Positions 44,378-52,300 of a DNA stretch of 64,000 nucleotides are shown here, piece after piece. A program made the translations under genes and the position numbers. The DNA is taken from NCBI GenBank assembly GCA_965246795.1, contig CBDFFN010000022.1, positions 186,001 through 250,000 on the forward strand, in the 5' to 3' direction. How positions within the stretch are numbered: the first letter of the stretch is position 1; each line of letters opens with the position of its first letter. The DNA is from JAJXWB01 sp965246795. GTDB lineage: Bacteria > Pseudomonadota > Alphaproteobacteria > Rhizobiales > Beijerinckiaceae. The notes beneath the pieces were generated by a model, which had not been told where the DNA came from, searched no databases, and worked only from the letters and a program-made list of their open reading frames with translations.

Positions 44378-45217
44378 ATGGCACTCAAAACCTTCAAGCC
44401 GATCACGCCGAGCCTTCGCCAGCTCGTGCTCGTCGACCGGTCGGCGCTCTACAAGGGCAAGCCGGTCAAGCGCCTCACCGAAGGCAAGCATAGCAGCGGC
44501 GGTCGCAACAACAACGGCCGCATCACTGTGCGTTTCCGTGGTGGTGGCCACAAGCAGACGTATCGCATCGTCGACTTCAAGCGGCGTAAGCTCGACATGG
44601 CCGCGAAGGTCGAGCGGCTCGAATACGATCCGAACCGCACGGCGTTCATCGCACTCGTCACCTATACCGATGGTGAGCAGTCCTACATCCTCGCGCCGCA
44701 GCGTCTTTCGCCGGGCGATGAGGTCGTGGCGAGCGCGTCTGCCGATGTGAAGCCGGGCAATGCGATGCCCCTGTCGGCGATCCCGGTCGGCACGATTGTC
44801 CACAATGTCGAGATGAAAATCGGCAAGGGTGGCGCGATCGCGCGCTCGGCCGGCTCCTACGCGCAGATCGTCGGTCGCGATCAGGGTTACGTCATCCTGC
44901 GTCTCAACTCCGGCGAGCAGCGTCTCATCAACGGCCAGTGCTTTGGGACGGTCGGTGCGGTGTCCAACCCGGACCATATGAACGCGTCGATCGGCAAGGC
45001 TGGTCGTTCGCGCTGGCTCGGCCGCAAGCCGCACAACCGCGGCGTCACCATGAACCCGGTCGATCATCCGCACGGTGGTGGTGAAGGCCGCACCTCGGGT
45101 GGCCGTCATCCGGTCACGCCGTGGGGCAAGCCGACCAAGGGCAAGAAGACGCGTTCCAACAAGGCGACGCAGCGCTTCATCGTCGCCTCGCGCCATGCGC
45201 GCAAGAAAAAGGGCTAA
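44378..45217 (+). CDS. rplB: 50S ribosomal protein L2
   Basis: 279 residues, start MALKTFKPITPSLRQ. L2 is essential for subunit joining and peptidyl transferase activity; the universally conserved VTMNPVDHPHGGGEGRTSGG segment is intact. The ATG is preceded by GCGGGTTAGGGAAC. rpsS follows after three bases. Confidence 0.98.
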   Translation: MALKTFKPITPSLRQLVLVDRSALYKGKPVKRLTEGKHSSGGRNNNGRITVRFRGGGHKQTYRIVDFKRRKLDMAAKVERLEYDPNRTAFIALVTYTDGEQSYILAPQRLSPGDEVVASASADVKPGNAMPLSAIPVGTIVHNVEMKIGKGGAIARSAGSYAQIVGRDQGYVILRLNSGEQRLINGQCFGTVGAVSNPDHMNASIGKAGRSRWLGRKPHNRGVTMNPVDHPHGGGEGRTSGGRHPVTPWGKPTKGKKTRSNKATQRFIVASRHARKKKG

Positions 45218-45220
45218 GGC

Positions 45221-45499
45221 ATGGCACGTTCGCTCAAGAAGGGCCCGTTCGTCGATGGCTATCTGCTCAAGAAGGCAGATGCATCGCGCGGAACCGGCCG
45301 CTCCGAGGTCATCAAGATCTGGAGTCGCCGTTCGACCGTCCTGCCGCAGTTCGTGGGTCTCACGTTCGGCGTCCACAACGGCCACAAGCACATTCCGGTC
45401 AATGTCAGCGAAGACATGATCGGCCACAAGTTCGGAGAGTTCGCACCGACGCGGACGTTCCACGGCCACTCCGCCGACAAGAAAGCCAAGAGGGGCTGA
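45221..45499 (+). CDS. rpsS: 30S ribosomal protein S19
   Basis: 92 residues, start MARSLKKGPFVDGYLL, with PQFVGLTFGVHNGHKHIPV near the centre. S19 pairs with S13 in the 30S head and contacts the A-site finger bridge. Tightly packed between rplB and rplV. Confidence 0.98.
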   Translation: MARSLKKGPFVDGYLLKKADASRGTGRSEVIKIWSRRSTVLPQFVGLTFGVHNGHKHIPVNVSEDMIGHKFGEFAPTRTFHGHSADKKAKRG

Positions 45500-45504
45500 C
45501 GACG

Positions 45505-45900
45505 ATGTCGAAGCCGAAGGCGCCGCGCGCGCTGAAAGATAACGAGGCGAAGGCGGTGACGCGCATGCTGCGCATCAGCCCGCAGAAGCTGAACCTGCTT
45601 GCGCAGCTCATCCGCGGCAAGAAGGTCGAGAAGGCGCTTGCCGATCTCGAATTCTCGCGCAAGCGGATCGCGATCGACGTGCGCAAGACGCTGCAGAGCG
45701 CCATTGCGAACGCCGAGAACAATCACAGCCTCGACGTCGACGATCTCGTCGTCGCCGAAGCGCATGTCGGCAAAGCGCTCGTCATGAAGCGCTTTGCGGC
45801 GCGGGCGCGTGGCCGTGCGGGTCGCATCGAGAAGCCTTTCGCGAACATCACGATCGTGGTGCGCGAGGTCGAGGCCCCCGCTGCGGCGGCGAAGGCCTGA
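45505..45900 (+). CDS. rplV: 50S ribosomal protein L22
   Basis: 131 residues, start MSKPKAPRALKDNEAKAV. L22 lines the exit tunnel with its beta-hairpin (HVGKALVMKRFAARARGRAGRIEKP, here the macrolide-relevant loop). The open frame runs back to 45121, but ATG 45505 lies five bases after the rpsS stop with GGGGCTGACGACG before it and gives the normal length. Confidence 0.97.
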   Translation: MSKPKAPRALKDNEAKAVTRMLRISPQKLNLLAQLIRGKKVEKALADLEFSRKRIAIDVRKTLQSAIANAENNHSLDVDDLVVAEAHVGKALVMKRFAARARGRAGRIEKPFANITIVVREVEAPAAAAKA

Positions 45901-45910
45901 GGAGAGAACG

Positions 45911-46669
45911 ATGGGTCAGAAGGTCAATCCGATCGGGCTCCGCCTCGGCATCAACCGTACGTGGGATTCGCGCTGGTTCGCCAACAAGGGCGAGTACGGC
46001 AAGCTGCTGCATGAAGACATGCACATTCGCGAAATGCTGATGAAGAATCTGAAGCAGGCCGCGGTGTCGAAGATCGTCATCGAGCGTCCGCACAAGAAAT
46101 GCCGCGTCACGATCCACTCGGCGCGTCCGGGTGTCGTCATCGGCAAGAAGGGTGCTGACATCGACAAGATCCGCAAGCTCGTCGGCACGCTGACGAAGAG
46201 CGAGGTCGTCATCAACATTGTCGAGGTGCGCAAGCCCGAAGTCGACGCGACGCTCGTCGCCGACTCGATTGCCCAGCAGCTCGAGCGCCGCGTTGCGTTC
46301 CGCCGCGCCATGAAGCGCGCCGTGCAGTCCGCGATGCGTCTTGGCGCCGGCGGCATCCGCATCAATTGCTCGGGCCGCCTCGGTGGTGCCGAAATCGCGC
46401 GTCAGGAGTGGTACCGTGAGGGTCGTGTGCCGCTGCACACGCTGCGCGCGGACGTGGACTACGGTGTCGCGACAGCGCATACCGCGTACGGAACATGCGG
46501 CATCAAGGTCTGGATTTTCAAAGGCGAAATCCTCGAACACGACCCGATGGCGCAGGACAAGAAATTGGCCGAGGCTGACCACGGCGCAAGCGAGCGTCGC
46601 GGACGCCGCGACGACGACCGTGGCGATCGCCGCGATCGTGATCGCCGCCCGCGCGAAGCCACGGCCTGA
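45911..46669 (+). CDS. rpsC: 30S ribosomal protein S3
   Basis: 252 residues, start MGQKVNPIGLRLGINR. S3 forms part of the mRNA entry channel with helicase activity; the KH domain shows RPGVVIGKKGADIDKI. After the conserved core ending near LEHDPMAQDKKLAEAD comes a charged Arg/Asp-rich tail (about 30 residues). Such low-complexity tails are common in this protein. GGAGAGAACG precedes ATG 45911. Confidence 0.98.
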   Translation: MGQKVNPIGLRLGINRTWDSRWFANKGEYGKLLHEDMHIREMLMKNLKQAAVSKIVIERPHKKCRVTIHSARPGVVIGKKGADIDKIRKLVGTLTKSEVVINIVEVRKPEVDATLVADSIAQQLERRVAFRRAMKRAVQSAMRLGAGGIRINCSGRLGGAEIARQEWYREGRVPLHTLRADVDYGVATAHTAYGTCGIKVWIFKGEILEHDPMAQDKKLAEADHGASERRGRRDDDRGDRRDRDRRPREATA

Positions 46670-46683
46670 TCAAGAGCTGAACG

Positions 46684-47097
46684 ATGCTACAACCCAAAAA
46701 AACCAGATTCCGCAAAGCCTTCAAGGGCCGGATCAAGGGCAATACGAAGGCGGGCGCCGAGCTCAACTTCGGCCAGTTCGGCCTGAAGGCCCTCGAGCCG
46801 GAGCGCGTCACCGCGCGCCAGATCGAGGCCGCGCGTCGTGCGCTCACGCGTCACATGAAACGCGCGGGCCGTGTATGGATCCGCATTTTCCCGGATGTGC
46901 CGGTATCGAAAAAGCCGACCGAAGTGCGTATGGGCAAGGGTAAGGGCGCGCCGGAATTCTGGGCATGCCGTGTGGCGCCGGGGCGCATCATGTTCGAGAT
47001 CGACGGCGTCGCGCCGGAGATCGCACGCGAGGCGTTGACGCTCGCTGCGGCGAAGCTGCCGATCAAGACGCGTTTCATCACGCGCATCGCGGAGTGA
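46684..47097 (+). CDS. rplP: 50S ribosomal protein L16
   Basis: 137 residues, start MLQPKKTRFRKAFKG. L16 helps position A-site tRNA; conserved FGQFGLKALEPERVTARQIEAARR (start of the rRNA-binding core) and WACRVAPGRIMFEIDGV are intact. rpmC begins just after or over its stop codon. Confidence 0.98.
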   Translation: MLQPKKTRFRKAFKGRIKGNTKAGAELNFGQFGLKALEPERVTARQIEAARRALTRHMKRAGRVWIRIFPDVPVSKKPTEVRMGKGKGAPEFWACRVAPGRIMFEIDGVAPEIAREALTLAAAKLPIKTRFITRIAE

Positions 47098-47102
47098 TGG
47101 AT

Positions 47103-47324
47103 ATGAAGACCGATACTCGCCTCTCCGACCTGCGCGCCCTGTCGAACGATCAACTCGACGACGAGGTGCTGAAGCTGAAGAAGGAGCAGTTCAATCTGCG
47201 CTTCCAGCGTGCCACGGGCCAGCTCCAGAATACGTCGCGCGTGAGAGTCGTGCGGCGCGAAATCGCCAAGGCCAAGACGATCGCGGCGCAGAAGCGCCAA
47301 GACAAGAACAGCGCGAAGAAGTAA
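47103..47324 (+). CDS. rpmC: 50S ribosomal protein L29
   Basis: 73 residues from ATG 47103, with GGAG (47091-47094) eight bases upstream. A second ATG at 47097 overlaps the rplP stop and would add two residues, but its spacing from GGAG is too short. The body LSNDQLDDEVLKLKKEQFNLRFQ and TSRVRVVRREIAKAKTI is standard. L29 sits at the tunnel exit next to L23. Confidence 0.95.
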   Translation: MKTDTRLSDLRALSNDQLDDEVLKLKKEQFNLRFQRATGQLQNTSRVRVVRREIAKAKTIAAQKRQDKNSAKK

Positions 47325-47327
47325 GCC

Positions 47328-47570
47328 ATGCCGAAACGAATCCTCCAGGGCGTCGTCGTCAGCGACAAGCAGGCCAAGACACTGGTCGTGAAGGTCGAGC
47401 GTCGCTTCACGCATCCGCTGCTGAAGAAGACGGTGCGGCGCACGAAAAACTACCACGCCCATGACGAGAAGGGTGGCTTCAAGGTCGGCGATGTCGTGTC
47501 GATCGAGGAGACCCGGCCGATCTCGAAGTTGAAGCGCTGGAAGGTGCTCGAAGCGGTCGCTGCAGGCTGA
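47328..47570 (+). CDS. rpsQ: 30S ribosomal protein S17
   Basis: 80 residues, start MPKRILQGVVVSDKQAKT. S17 is an early-binding OB-fold protein of the 30S body; VKVERRFTHPLLKKTVRRTK and HDEKGGFKVGDVVSIEETRP are conserved. It ends the S10 operon; rplN of the spc operon follows after 60 bases with no clear promoter or terminator between. Confidence 0.97.
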   Translation: MPKRILQGVVVSDKQAKTLVVKVERRFTHPLLKKTVRRTKNYHAHDEKGGFKVGDVVSIEETRPISKLKRWKVLEAVAAG

Positions 47571-47630
47571 CGAAAACCCCAGACGAAGTCCGGGCAACCG
47601 GAAACCGATCTGAGATGAAAGACTGATGTC

Positions 47631-47999
47631 ATGATTCAAATGCAGACTAACCTCGACGTTGCCGACAACTCCGGCGCGCGCCGCGTGATGTGCATCAAGG
47701 TGCTCGGCGGGTCGAAGCGCAAATATGCCGGCGTCGGCGACATCATCGTCGTGTCGATCAAGGAAGCCATCCCGCGCGGTCGCGTGAAGAAGGGTGACGT
47801 GATGAAAGCCGTGGTGGTGCGAACCGCCAAGGACATCAAGCGTGCCGACGGATCCGTCATCCGCTTCGATGCCAATGCTGCCGTGCTGATCAACGCGCAG
47901 TCCGAACCGATCGGCACCCGCATCTTCGGGCCGGTGCCGCGCGAATTGCGCGCCCGCAACCACATGAAGATCATCTCGCTCGCGCCGGAGGTGCTGTAA
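47631..47999 (+). CDS. rplN: 50S ribosomal protein L14
   Basis: 122 residues, start MIQMQTNLDVADNSGARR. L14 contributes to intersubunit bridges and is the docking site of RsfS. GRVKKGDVMKAVVVRTAK and EPIGTRIFGPVPRELR are conserved. The stop overlaps the rplX ATG (TAATG). Confidence 0.98.
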   Translation: MIQMQTNLDVADNSGARRVMCIKVLGGSKRKYAGVGDIIVVSIKEAIPRGRVKKGDVMKAVVVRTAKDIKRADGSVIRFDANAAVLINAQSEPIGTRIFGPVPRELRARNHMKIISLAPEVL

Positions 48000-48316
48000 T
48001 GGCAGCGAAAATCCGCAAGGGCGACAAGGTTGTCGTGCTCGCCGGTCGCGACAAGGGCCGCACCGGTGAAGTGATCAAGATGATGCCGACCGCTGAGCGT
48101 GCGCTCGTGCGCGGCGTCAACCTGGTCAAGCGTCATACCAAGCAGACGATGCAGCAGGAGGGCGGCATCATCTCGAAGGAAGCTTCGCTGCACCTCTCGA
48201 ACCTCGCTGTTGCCGATCCGAAGGACGGCAAGGCGACGCGTGTCGGCTTCAAGATTCTCGATGACGGCCGCAAGGTTCGTTTCGCCAAGCGTTCCGGAGA
48301 TTTGATCGATGGCTGA
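47999..48316 (+). CDS. rplX: 50S ribosomal protein L24
   Basis: 105 residues with an N-terminal KOW motif (KGDKVVVLAGRDKGRTGEV). L24 starts 50S assembly. It is translationally coupled to rplN in front (one-base overlap) and to rplE behind (eight-base overlap). Confidence 0.97.
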   Translation: MAAKIRKGDKVVVLAGRDKGRTGEVIKMMPTAERALVRGVNLVKRHTKQTMQQEGGIISKEASLHLSNLAVADPKDGKATRVGFKILDDGRKVRFAKRSGDLIDG

Positions 48317-49037
48317 TGCCAAGAAGGGCAAAGCCGACCCCAAGAAGGCCGATCCCAAGGCCAAGGGTGGCAAGTCCGATGCGTCGCAAAAAGGCGGCGG
48401 ACCGAAGATCGACAAGAAGGCTGCGAAGGCAGAGCGCGCGGAGGCCGCACAGGGCGCGCCGCGTTCTGCTGGCGCTGCCGTCATGCCGGCCGACTACAAG
48501 CCGCGCATGAAGTCGCTCTACGAGGACAGCGTTCGCAAGAAGCTGACCGAAGAGTTCGGCTACAAGAACGCGATGGAAGTGCCGCGCATCGAAAAGATCG
48601 TGCTCAATATGGGCGTCGGCGAAGCGGTCAACGACACCAAGAAGGTGACGACGGCCGCGGCCGATCTCGCGTTGATCGCTGGCCAAAAACCGGTCATCAC
48701 GCGGGCCCGCAAGGCGATCTCGACCTTCAAGGTGCGCGAGAACATGCCGATCGGCGCGAAGGTCACGCTTCGCGCAACTCGCATGTACGAGTTCCTCGAT
48801 CGTCTTGTGACCGTAGCTCTGCCGCGCGTGCGCGACTTCCGTGGATTGAACCCGAAGAGCTTCGATGGCCGGGGCAATTACGCCATGGGCATCAAGGAAC
48901 ACATTGTGTTCCCGGAGATCGACTACGACAAGGCCGAGTCGATCCTCGGTATGGACGTCATCGTTTGCACGACGGCCAAGACAGACGCCGAAGCGCGCGC
49001 ATTGCTGCGCGCTTTCAATTTTCCGTTCCGGCAGTGA
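48309..49037 (+). CDS. rplE: 50S ribosomal protein L5 with a charged N-terminal extension
   Basis: 242 residues against about 180 for typical bacterial L5. The conserved protein begins at residue 59 (MPADYKPRMKSLYED) and continues through EVPRIEKIVLNMGVGEA and DFRGLNPKSFDGRGNYAMGIKEH. The first 58 residues are a Lys/Ala/Asp-rich low-complexity stretch (MADAKKGKADPKKADPKAKG). ATG 48309 overlaps the rplX stop and has GGAG nine bases upstream, while the ATG at 48483 has no ribosome site, so the extension is probably translated. L5 binds 5S rRNA and contacts the P-site tRNA. Confidence 0.95.
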   Translation: MADAKKGKADPKKADPKAKGGKSDASQKGGGPKIDKKAAKAERAEAAQGAPRSAGAAVMPADYKPRMKSLYEDSVRKKLTEEFGYKNAMEVPRIEKIVLNMGVGEAVNDTKKVTTAAADLALIAGQKPVITRARKAISTFKVRENMPIGAKVTLRATRMYEFLDRLVTVALPRVRDFRGLNPKSFDGRGNYAMGIKEHIVFPEIDYDKAESILGMDVIVCTTAKTDAEARALLRAFNFPFRQ

Positions 49038-49090
49038 GCGTCGGTTTTTAAACTTGCGCTCAAACGCGGATACCTGAAGGCAGATATCGA

Positions 49091-49396
49091 ATGGCGAAGA
49101 AAAGTTCGATCGAGAAGAACAAACGGCGCGAGAAACTCGTGAAGTCCAACGCTGCGCGGCGCGCGAAGCTGAAGGCGACGGCCAATGATGAGAAGCTGTC
49201 GATGGAAGAGCGTTTCGAGGCGCGCATCCGTCTCGCGGCGCTTCCGCGCAACGGCTCGCCGACGCGCGTGCGCAACCGCTGCGAAGTCACCGGCCGTCCG
49301 CGCGCCGTTTATCGGAAGCTGAAGATGTCGCGTATCGCCATCCGGGAACTAGGCTCGAGGGGCCTCGTCCCGGGTCTCGTCAAGTCGAGCTGGTGA
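49091..49396 (+). CDS. rpsN: 30S ribosomal protein S14
   Basis: 101 residues, the long zinc-free form (start MAKKSSIEKNKRREKLVKSN; C-terminal NRCEVTGRPRAVYRKLKMSRI). It completes the 30S head near S3 and S10. The gap after rplE is 53 bases and rpsH follows after 10. Confidence 0.98.
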   Translation: MAKKSSIEKNKRREKLVKSNAARRAKLKATANDEKLSMEERFEARIRLAALPRNGSPTRVRNRCEVTGRPRAVYRKLKMSRIAIRELGSRGLVPGLVKSSW

Positions 49397-49406
49397 GGAG
49401 GCGCTC

Positions 49407-49805
49407 ATGTCGATGAACGATCCCCTGGGCGACATGCTCACCCGCATCCGCAATGCGCAGATGCGCCGCAAGACCAAGGTCTCGACGCCCGGCTCGTCGC
49501 TGCGCAAGAACGTCCTCGACGTTCTTGAAAGCGAAGGCTACATCCGCGGGTATTCGATGACCGAGTTCGGCAATGGCCGCACCGAGTTCGAGATTGAGCT
49601 GAAGTATCACGAGGGCGAGCCCGTCATCCGAACGATCCAGCGGGTGTCGAAGCCTGGTCGTCGCGTTTACTCGGCCGTCGATGCCATTCCGCGTGTCGCG
49701 AATGGTCTTGGCATTTCGATCGTCTCGACGCCGAAGGGCGTCATGGCCGACCATCTCGCTCGCGAGGCGAATGTCGGCGGCGAAGTTCTCTGCACGGTCT
49801 TCTGA
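49407..49805 (+). CDS. rpsH: 30S ribosomal protein S8
   Basis: 132 residues, start MSMNDPLGDMLTRIRNAQ. S8 binds the central domain of 16S rRNA and, in E. coli, represses the spc operon by binding the rplE start region. Here the rplE start region is different because of the N-terminal extension, so the target may have moved. The C-terminal EANVGGEVLCTVF is conserved. Confidence 0.98.
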   Translation: MSMNDPLGDMLTRIRNAQMRRKTKVSTPGSSLRKNVLDVLESEGYIRGYSMTEFGNGRTEFEIELKYHEGEPVIRTIQRVSKPGRRVYSAVDAIPRVANGLGISIVSTPKGVMADHLAREANVGGEVLCTVF

Positions 49806-49826
49806 CCGGCTGAAAGGCAAGAAACG

Positions 49827-50360
49827 ATGTCCCGTATCGGCAAACGGCCGGTGGCGATCCCGTCCGGTGTGACCGCCAAGGTCGAAGGACAGACAGTGTC
49901 GGTGAAGGGTGCGAAGGGCGAATTGTCCTTCGTTGTCCCCGACGACGTGTCTGTGAAGGTTGAGAACAACGAAGTCCGCGTCGATCCGCGTCACGAGACG
50001 AAGCGTGCGCGGGCGTTGTGGGGTACTGCCCGTGCGCGGGTGAACAATCTCGTCACCGGCGTGACCAAGGGCTTCGAGAAGAAGCTTGAGATCAATGGCG
50101 TCGGTTACAAGGCCTCGGTGCAAGGCAAGAACCTGCAGCTTTCGCTGGGCTTCAGCCACGATGTGAGCTTCCCAATCCCGGCCGGCATCGCAATCGCGAC
50201 ACCGCGTCCGGTCGAGATCATCATCGGCGGTATCGACCGGCAGCAGGTCGGGCAGGTCGCGGCCGAAATCCGCGCGATCCGCGGACCCGAGCCCTATAAG
50301 GGCAAGGGCGTGAAATATTCCGACGAATTCATCTTCCGCAAGGAAGGCAAGAAGAAGTAA
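49827..50360 (+). CDS. rplF: 50S ribosomal protein L6
   Basis: 177 residues, start MSRIGKRPVAIPSGV. L6 lies near the sarcin-ricin loop; two tandem alpha/beta repeats end with the conserved GPEPYKGKGVKYSDE. AAAGGCAAGAAACG precedes the ATG. Confidence 0.98.
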   Translation: MSRIGKRPVAIPSGVTAKVEGQTVSVKGAKGELSFVVPDDVSVKVENNEVRVDPRHETKRARALWGTARARVNNLVTGVTKGFEKKLEINGVGYKASVQGKNLQLSLGFSHDVSFPIPAGIAIATPRPVEIIIGGIDRQQVGQVAAEIRAIRGPEPYKGKGVKYSDEFIFRKEGKKK

Positions 50361-50374
50361 GGGACGCTTTAGTC

Positions 50375-50731
50375 ATGGCGAACGATTCCACACAGCGCCG
50401 CCGCGAGCGTGTCCGTCGATCGATCCGCGCGCGTGCCTACGGCAAGCCGCGCCTTTCGGTGCACCGCTCGTCGAAGGAAATCTCGGCGCAGATCATCGAT
50501 GACGCTCAGGGCGTGACGCTCGTCGCTGCCTCAACGCTCGAGAAGCTGTTTCGCGACGGGAAGAAGACCGGCGCGAACATCGACGCGGCAAAGGAAATCG
50601 GCAAGCAGATCGCGGAACGTGCGGTCGCGAAGGGCATCAAGGACGTCGTGTTCGATCGCGGCTCTTACATGTATCACGGGCGCGTCAAGGCGCTCGCGGA
50701 CGGCGCGCGCGAGGCGGGCTTGGCGTTCTAA
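50375..50731 (+). CDS. rplR: 50S ribosomal protein L18
   Basis: 118 residues, a 5S rRNA-binding protein of the central protuberance. RRRERVRRSIRARAYGKPRLSV and DVVFDRGSYMYHGRVKALADGAREAGLAF are standard. A palindromic repeat starts three bases after its stop codon, separating it from rpsE. Confidence 0.97.
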   Translation: MANDSTQRRRERVRRSIRARAYGKPRLSVHRSSKEISAQIIDDAQGVTLVAASTLEKLFRDGKKTGANIDAAKEIGKQIAERAVAKGIKDVVFDRGSYMYHGRVKALADGAREAGLAF

Positions 50732-50733
50732 TC

Positions 50734-50776
50734 GCATACTCCGGAAAAGTTGCAGACTTTTCCGATAGGAGTATGC
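50734..50776. repeat. Intergenic palindromic repeat, copy D, inside the spc operon
   Basis: A 43-base palindrome with arms GCATACTCC (50734-50742) and GGAGTATGC (50768-50776) around the core GGAAAAGTTGCAGACTTTTCC. It shares core and length with copy C (26135-26177). It lies in the 119-base rplR-rpsE spacer, an unusually wide gap for this operon. Confidence 0.7.
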
Positions 50777-50850
50777 GCAGGACGAACGCAGACACAACGG
50801 AGCGAGCGGCGGGTCTGCGAGACGTGCCGCGCAAGTGACGGAAGAGAGAG

Positions 50851-51417
50851 ATGGCAAGAGATGACGGCGCCCGAGGGCGTGACCGCGGCGATCGCGAAGA
50901 CAGTGAGTTTATCGACCGTCTGGTTCACATCAACCGCGTGGCGAAGGTGGTGAAAGGTGGCCGGCGCTTCGGTTTCGCAGCGCTCGTCGTCGTCGGCGAC
51001 CAGAAGGGTCGGGTCGGCTTTGGTCACGGCAAGGCGCGCGAAGTGCCGGAAGCGATCCGCAAGGCGACCGAAGGCGCCAAGCGCGCGCTTATCCGCGTGC
51101 CGCTGCGCGAAGGCCGCACGCTGCATCACGACGTGCAGGGTCGTCACGGCGCAGGCCGCGTCGTTCTGCGCGCTGCGCCGGCAGGCACCGGCATCATCGC
51201 GGGTGGTCCAATGCGCGCGATATTTGAGACGCTCGGCATGCACGACGTCGTCGCGAAGAGCCAAGGATCGTCGAACCCCTACAACATGATTCGCGCGACG
51301 TTTGACGCGCTTGGCCGCGAAGACTCGCCGCGCCAGGTTGCGGCGCGTCGTTCGATCAAGGTTTCAACGTTGCAAGGCCGTCGCCAGGGCGTCGATGCCG
51401 ACGCCGTCGACGCGTAA
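50851..51417 (+). CDS. rpsE: 30S ribosomal protein S5
   Basis: 188 residues. S5 contributes to decoding accuracy and the mRNA entry channel; DRLVHINRVAKVVKGGRRFGF (the spectinomycin loop region) and GAGRVVLRAAPAGTGIIAGG are conserved. It has a short Arg/Asp-rich N-terminal stretch before the double-stranded RNA-binding-like fold. GAAGAGAGAG precedes ATG 50851. Confidence 0.98.
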   Translation: MARDDGARGRDRGDREDSEFIDRLVHINRVAKVVKGGRRFGFAALVVVGDQKGRVGFGHGKAREVPEAIRKATEGAKRALIRVPLREGRTLHHDVQGRHGAGRVVLRAAPAGTGIIAGGPMRAIFETLGMHDVVAKSQGSSNPYNMIRATFDALGREDSPRQVAARRSIKVSTLQGRRQGVDADAVDA

Positions 51418-51432
51418 GGCGGGGAGGGCATC

Positions 51433-51654
51433 ATGGCATCTTCCAAAACTATGGCGGCCAAGACCGTTACGGTCGAACAGACCGGCAGCCCGATTGGCCG
51501 TCCGGTACAGCAACGGGCGACGCTTATCGGCCTCGGCCTGACGCGCATCGGCCGTCGCAAGACCCTGCAGGACACGCCCGCGGTACGCGGTATGATCGCG
51601 AAAGTCGCGCATCTTCTCCGCGTCGTGGACGCTCCCTCAAAGTCGGACAAGTGA
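51433..51654 (+). CDS. rpmD: 50S ribosomal protein L30
   Basis: 73 residues with the signature GSPIGRPVQQRATLIGLGLTRIG. GGGGAGGG lies four bases before ATG 51433; an internal ATG at 51451 would drop six residues. L30 is a small 23S-binding protein missing from some bacterial lineages. Confidence 0.96.
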   Translation: MASSKTMAAKTVTVEQTGSPIGRPVQQRATLIGLGLTRIGRRKTLQDTPAVRGMIAKVAHLLRVVDAPSKSDK

Positions 51655-51661
51655 GGCGGCG

Positions 51662-52150
51662 ATGAAACTCAACGAACTCTCCGACAATCCCGGTTCTTCC
51701 AAGCCACGCATGCGCGTTGGCCGTGGTATCGGCTCGGGCAAGGGCAAGACCGCAGGCCGCGGCGTGAAGGGCCAGAAGGCCCGTACCGGCGTCGCCATCA
51801 AGGGTTTCGAAGGTGGCCAGATGCCGTTGCATCGCCGTCTGCCGAAGCGCGGCTTCACCAACATCTTCGCCCGCGACCTGAACGAATTGAACCTCGGCCG
51901 GGTGCAACAGGCGATCGACGCTGGCAAGCTCGACGCGGGCAAGCCGGTGACGCTCGATGCGCTCATCGATGCGGGTGTGATCACCAAGCGTCGCGACGGC
52001 GTAAAGCTACTCGGTCGCGGTGATCTTACGGCGAAGCTGGCGTTCGAGGTCACGGCGGCGTCGAAGTCGGCGCAGGCGGCGATCGAAAAGGTTGGCGGCA
52101 GCGTGAAAGTGATGCAGGCGGCCGCCGCCGAGGCTGCGCCTTCAGCGTGA
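51662..52150 (+). CDS. rplO: 50S ribosomal protein L15
   Basis: 162 residues, start MKLNELSDNPGSSKPRMRVG, with the glycine-rich GRGIGSGKGKTAGRGVKGQKAR and GFEGGQMPLHRRLPKRGF. L15 is a late-assembly 23S binder. secY follows after 150 bases, a leader that can form a UUCG-capped hairpin. Confidence 0.98.
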   Translation: MKLNELSDNPGSSKPRMRVGRGIGSGKGKTAGRGVKGQKARTGVAIKGFEGGQMPLHRRLPKRGFTNIFARDLNELNLGRVQQAIDAGKLDAGKPVTLDALIDAGVITKRRDGVKLLGRGDLTAKLAFEVTAASKSAQAAIEKVGGSVKVMQAAAAEAAPSA

Positions 52151-52204
52151 TGTGACCGACGGGCCACTGCAATCGCGGAGTCCGGCGCTTACATTGCGGG
52201 AGAC

Positions 52205-52262
52205 GGGCGGCTAGTGTTCCGCCTGCTTCTTTCTTGCGCACTCGCTTCGGCGAGAACCGCCC
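52205..52262 (+). promoter_or_regulatory. Structured secY leader
   Basis: In the 150-base rplO-secY spacer, CTCGC-TTCG-GCGAG (52241-52254) forms a UUCG tetraloop hairpin, and the flanking GGGCGG (52205-52210) and CCGCCC (52257-52262) can close around it. No T-run follows. It may influence secY-adk expression; this is structural inference only. Confidence 0.3.
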
Positions 52263-52300
52263 TCCACGCGCGTCCGGATCGCGCGAACCGGGAGTTCTGA

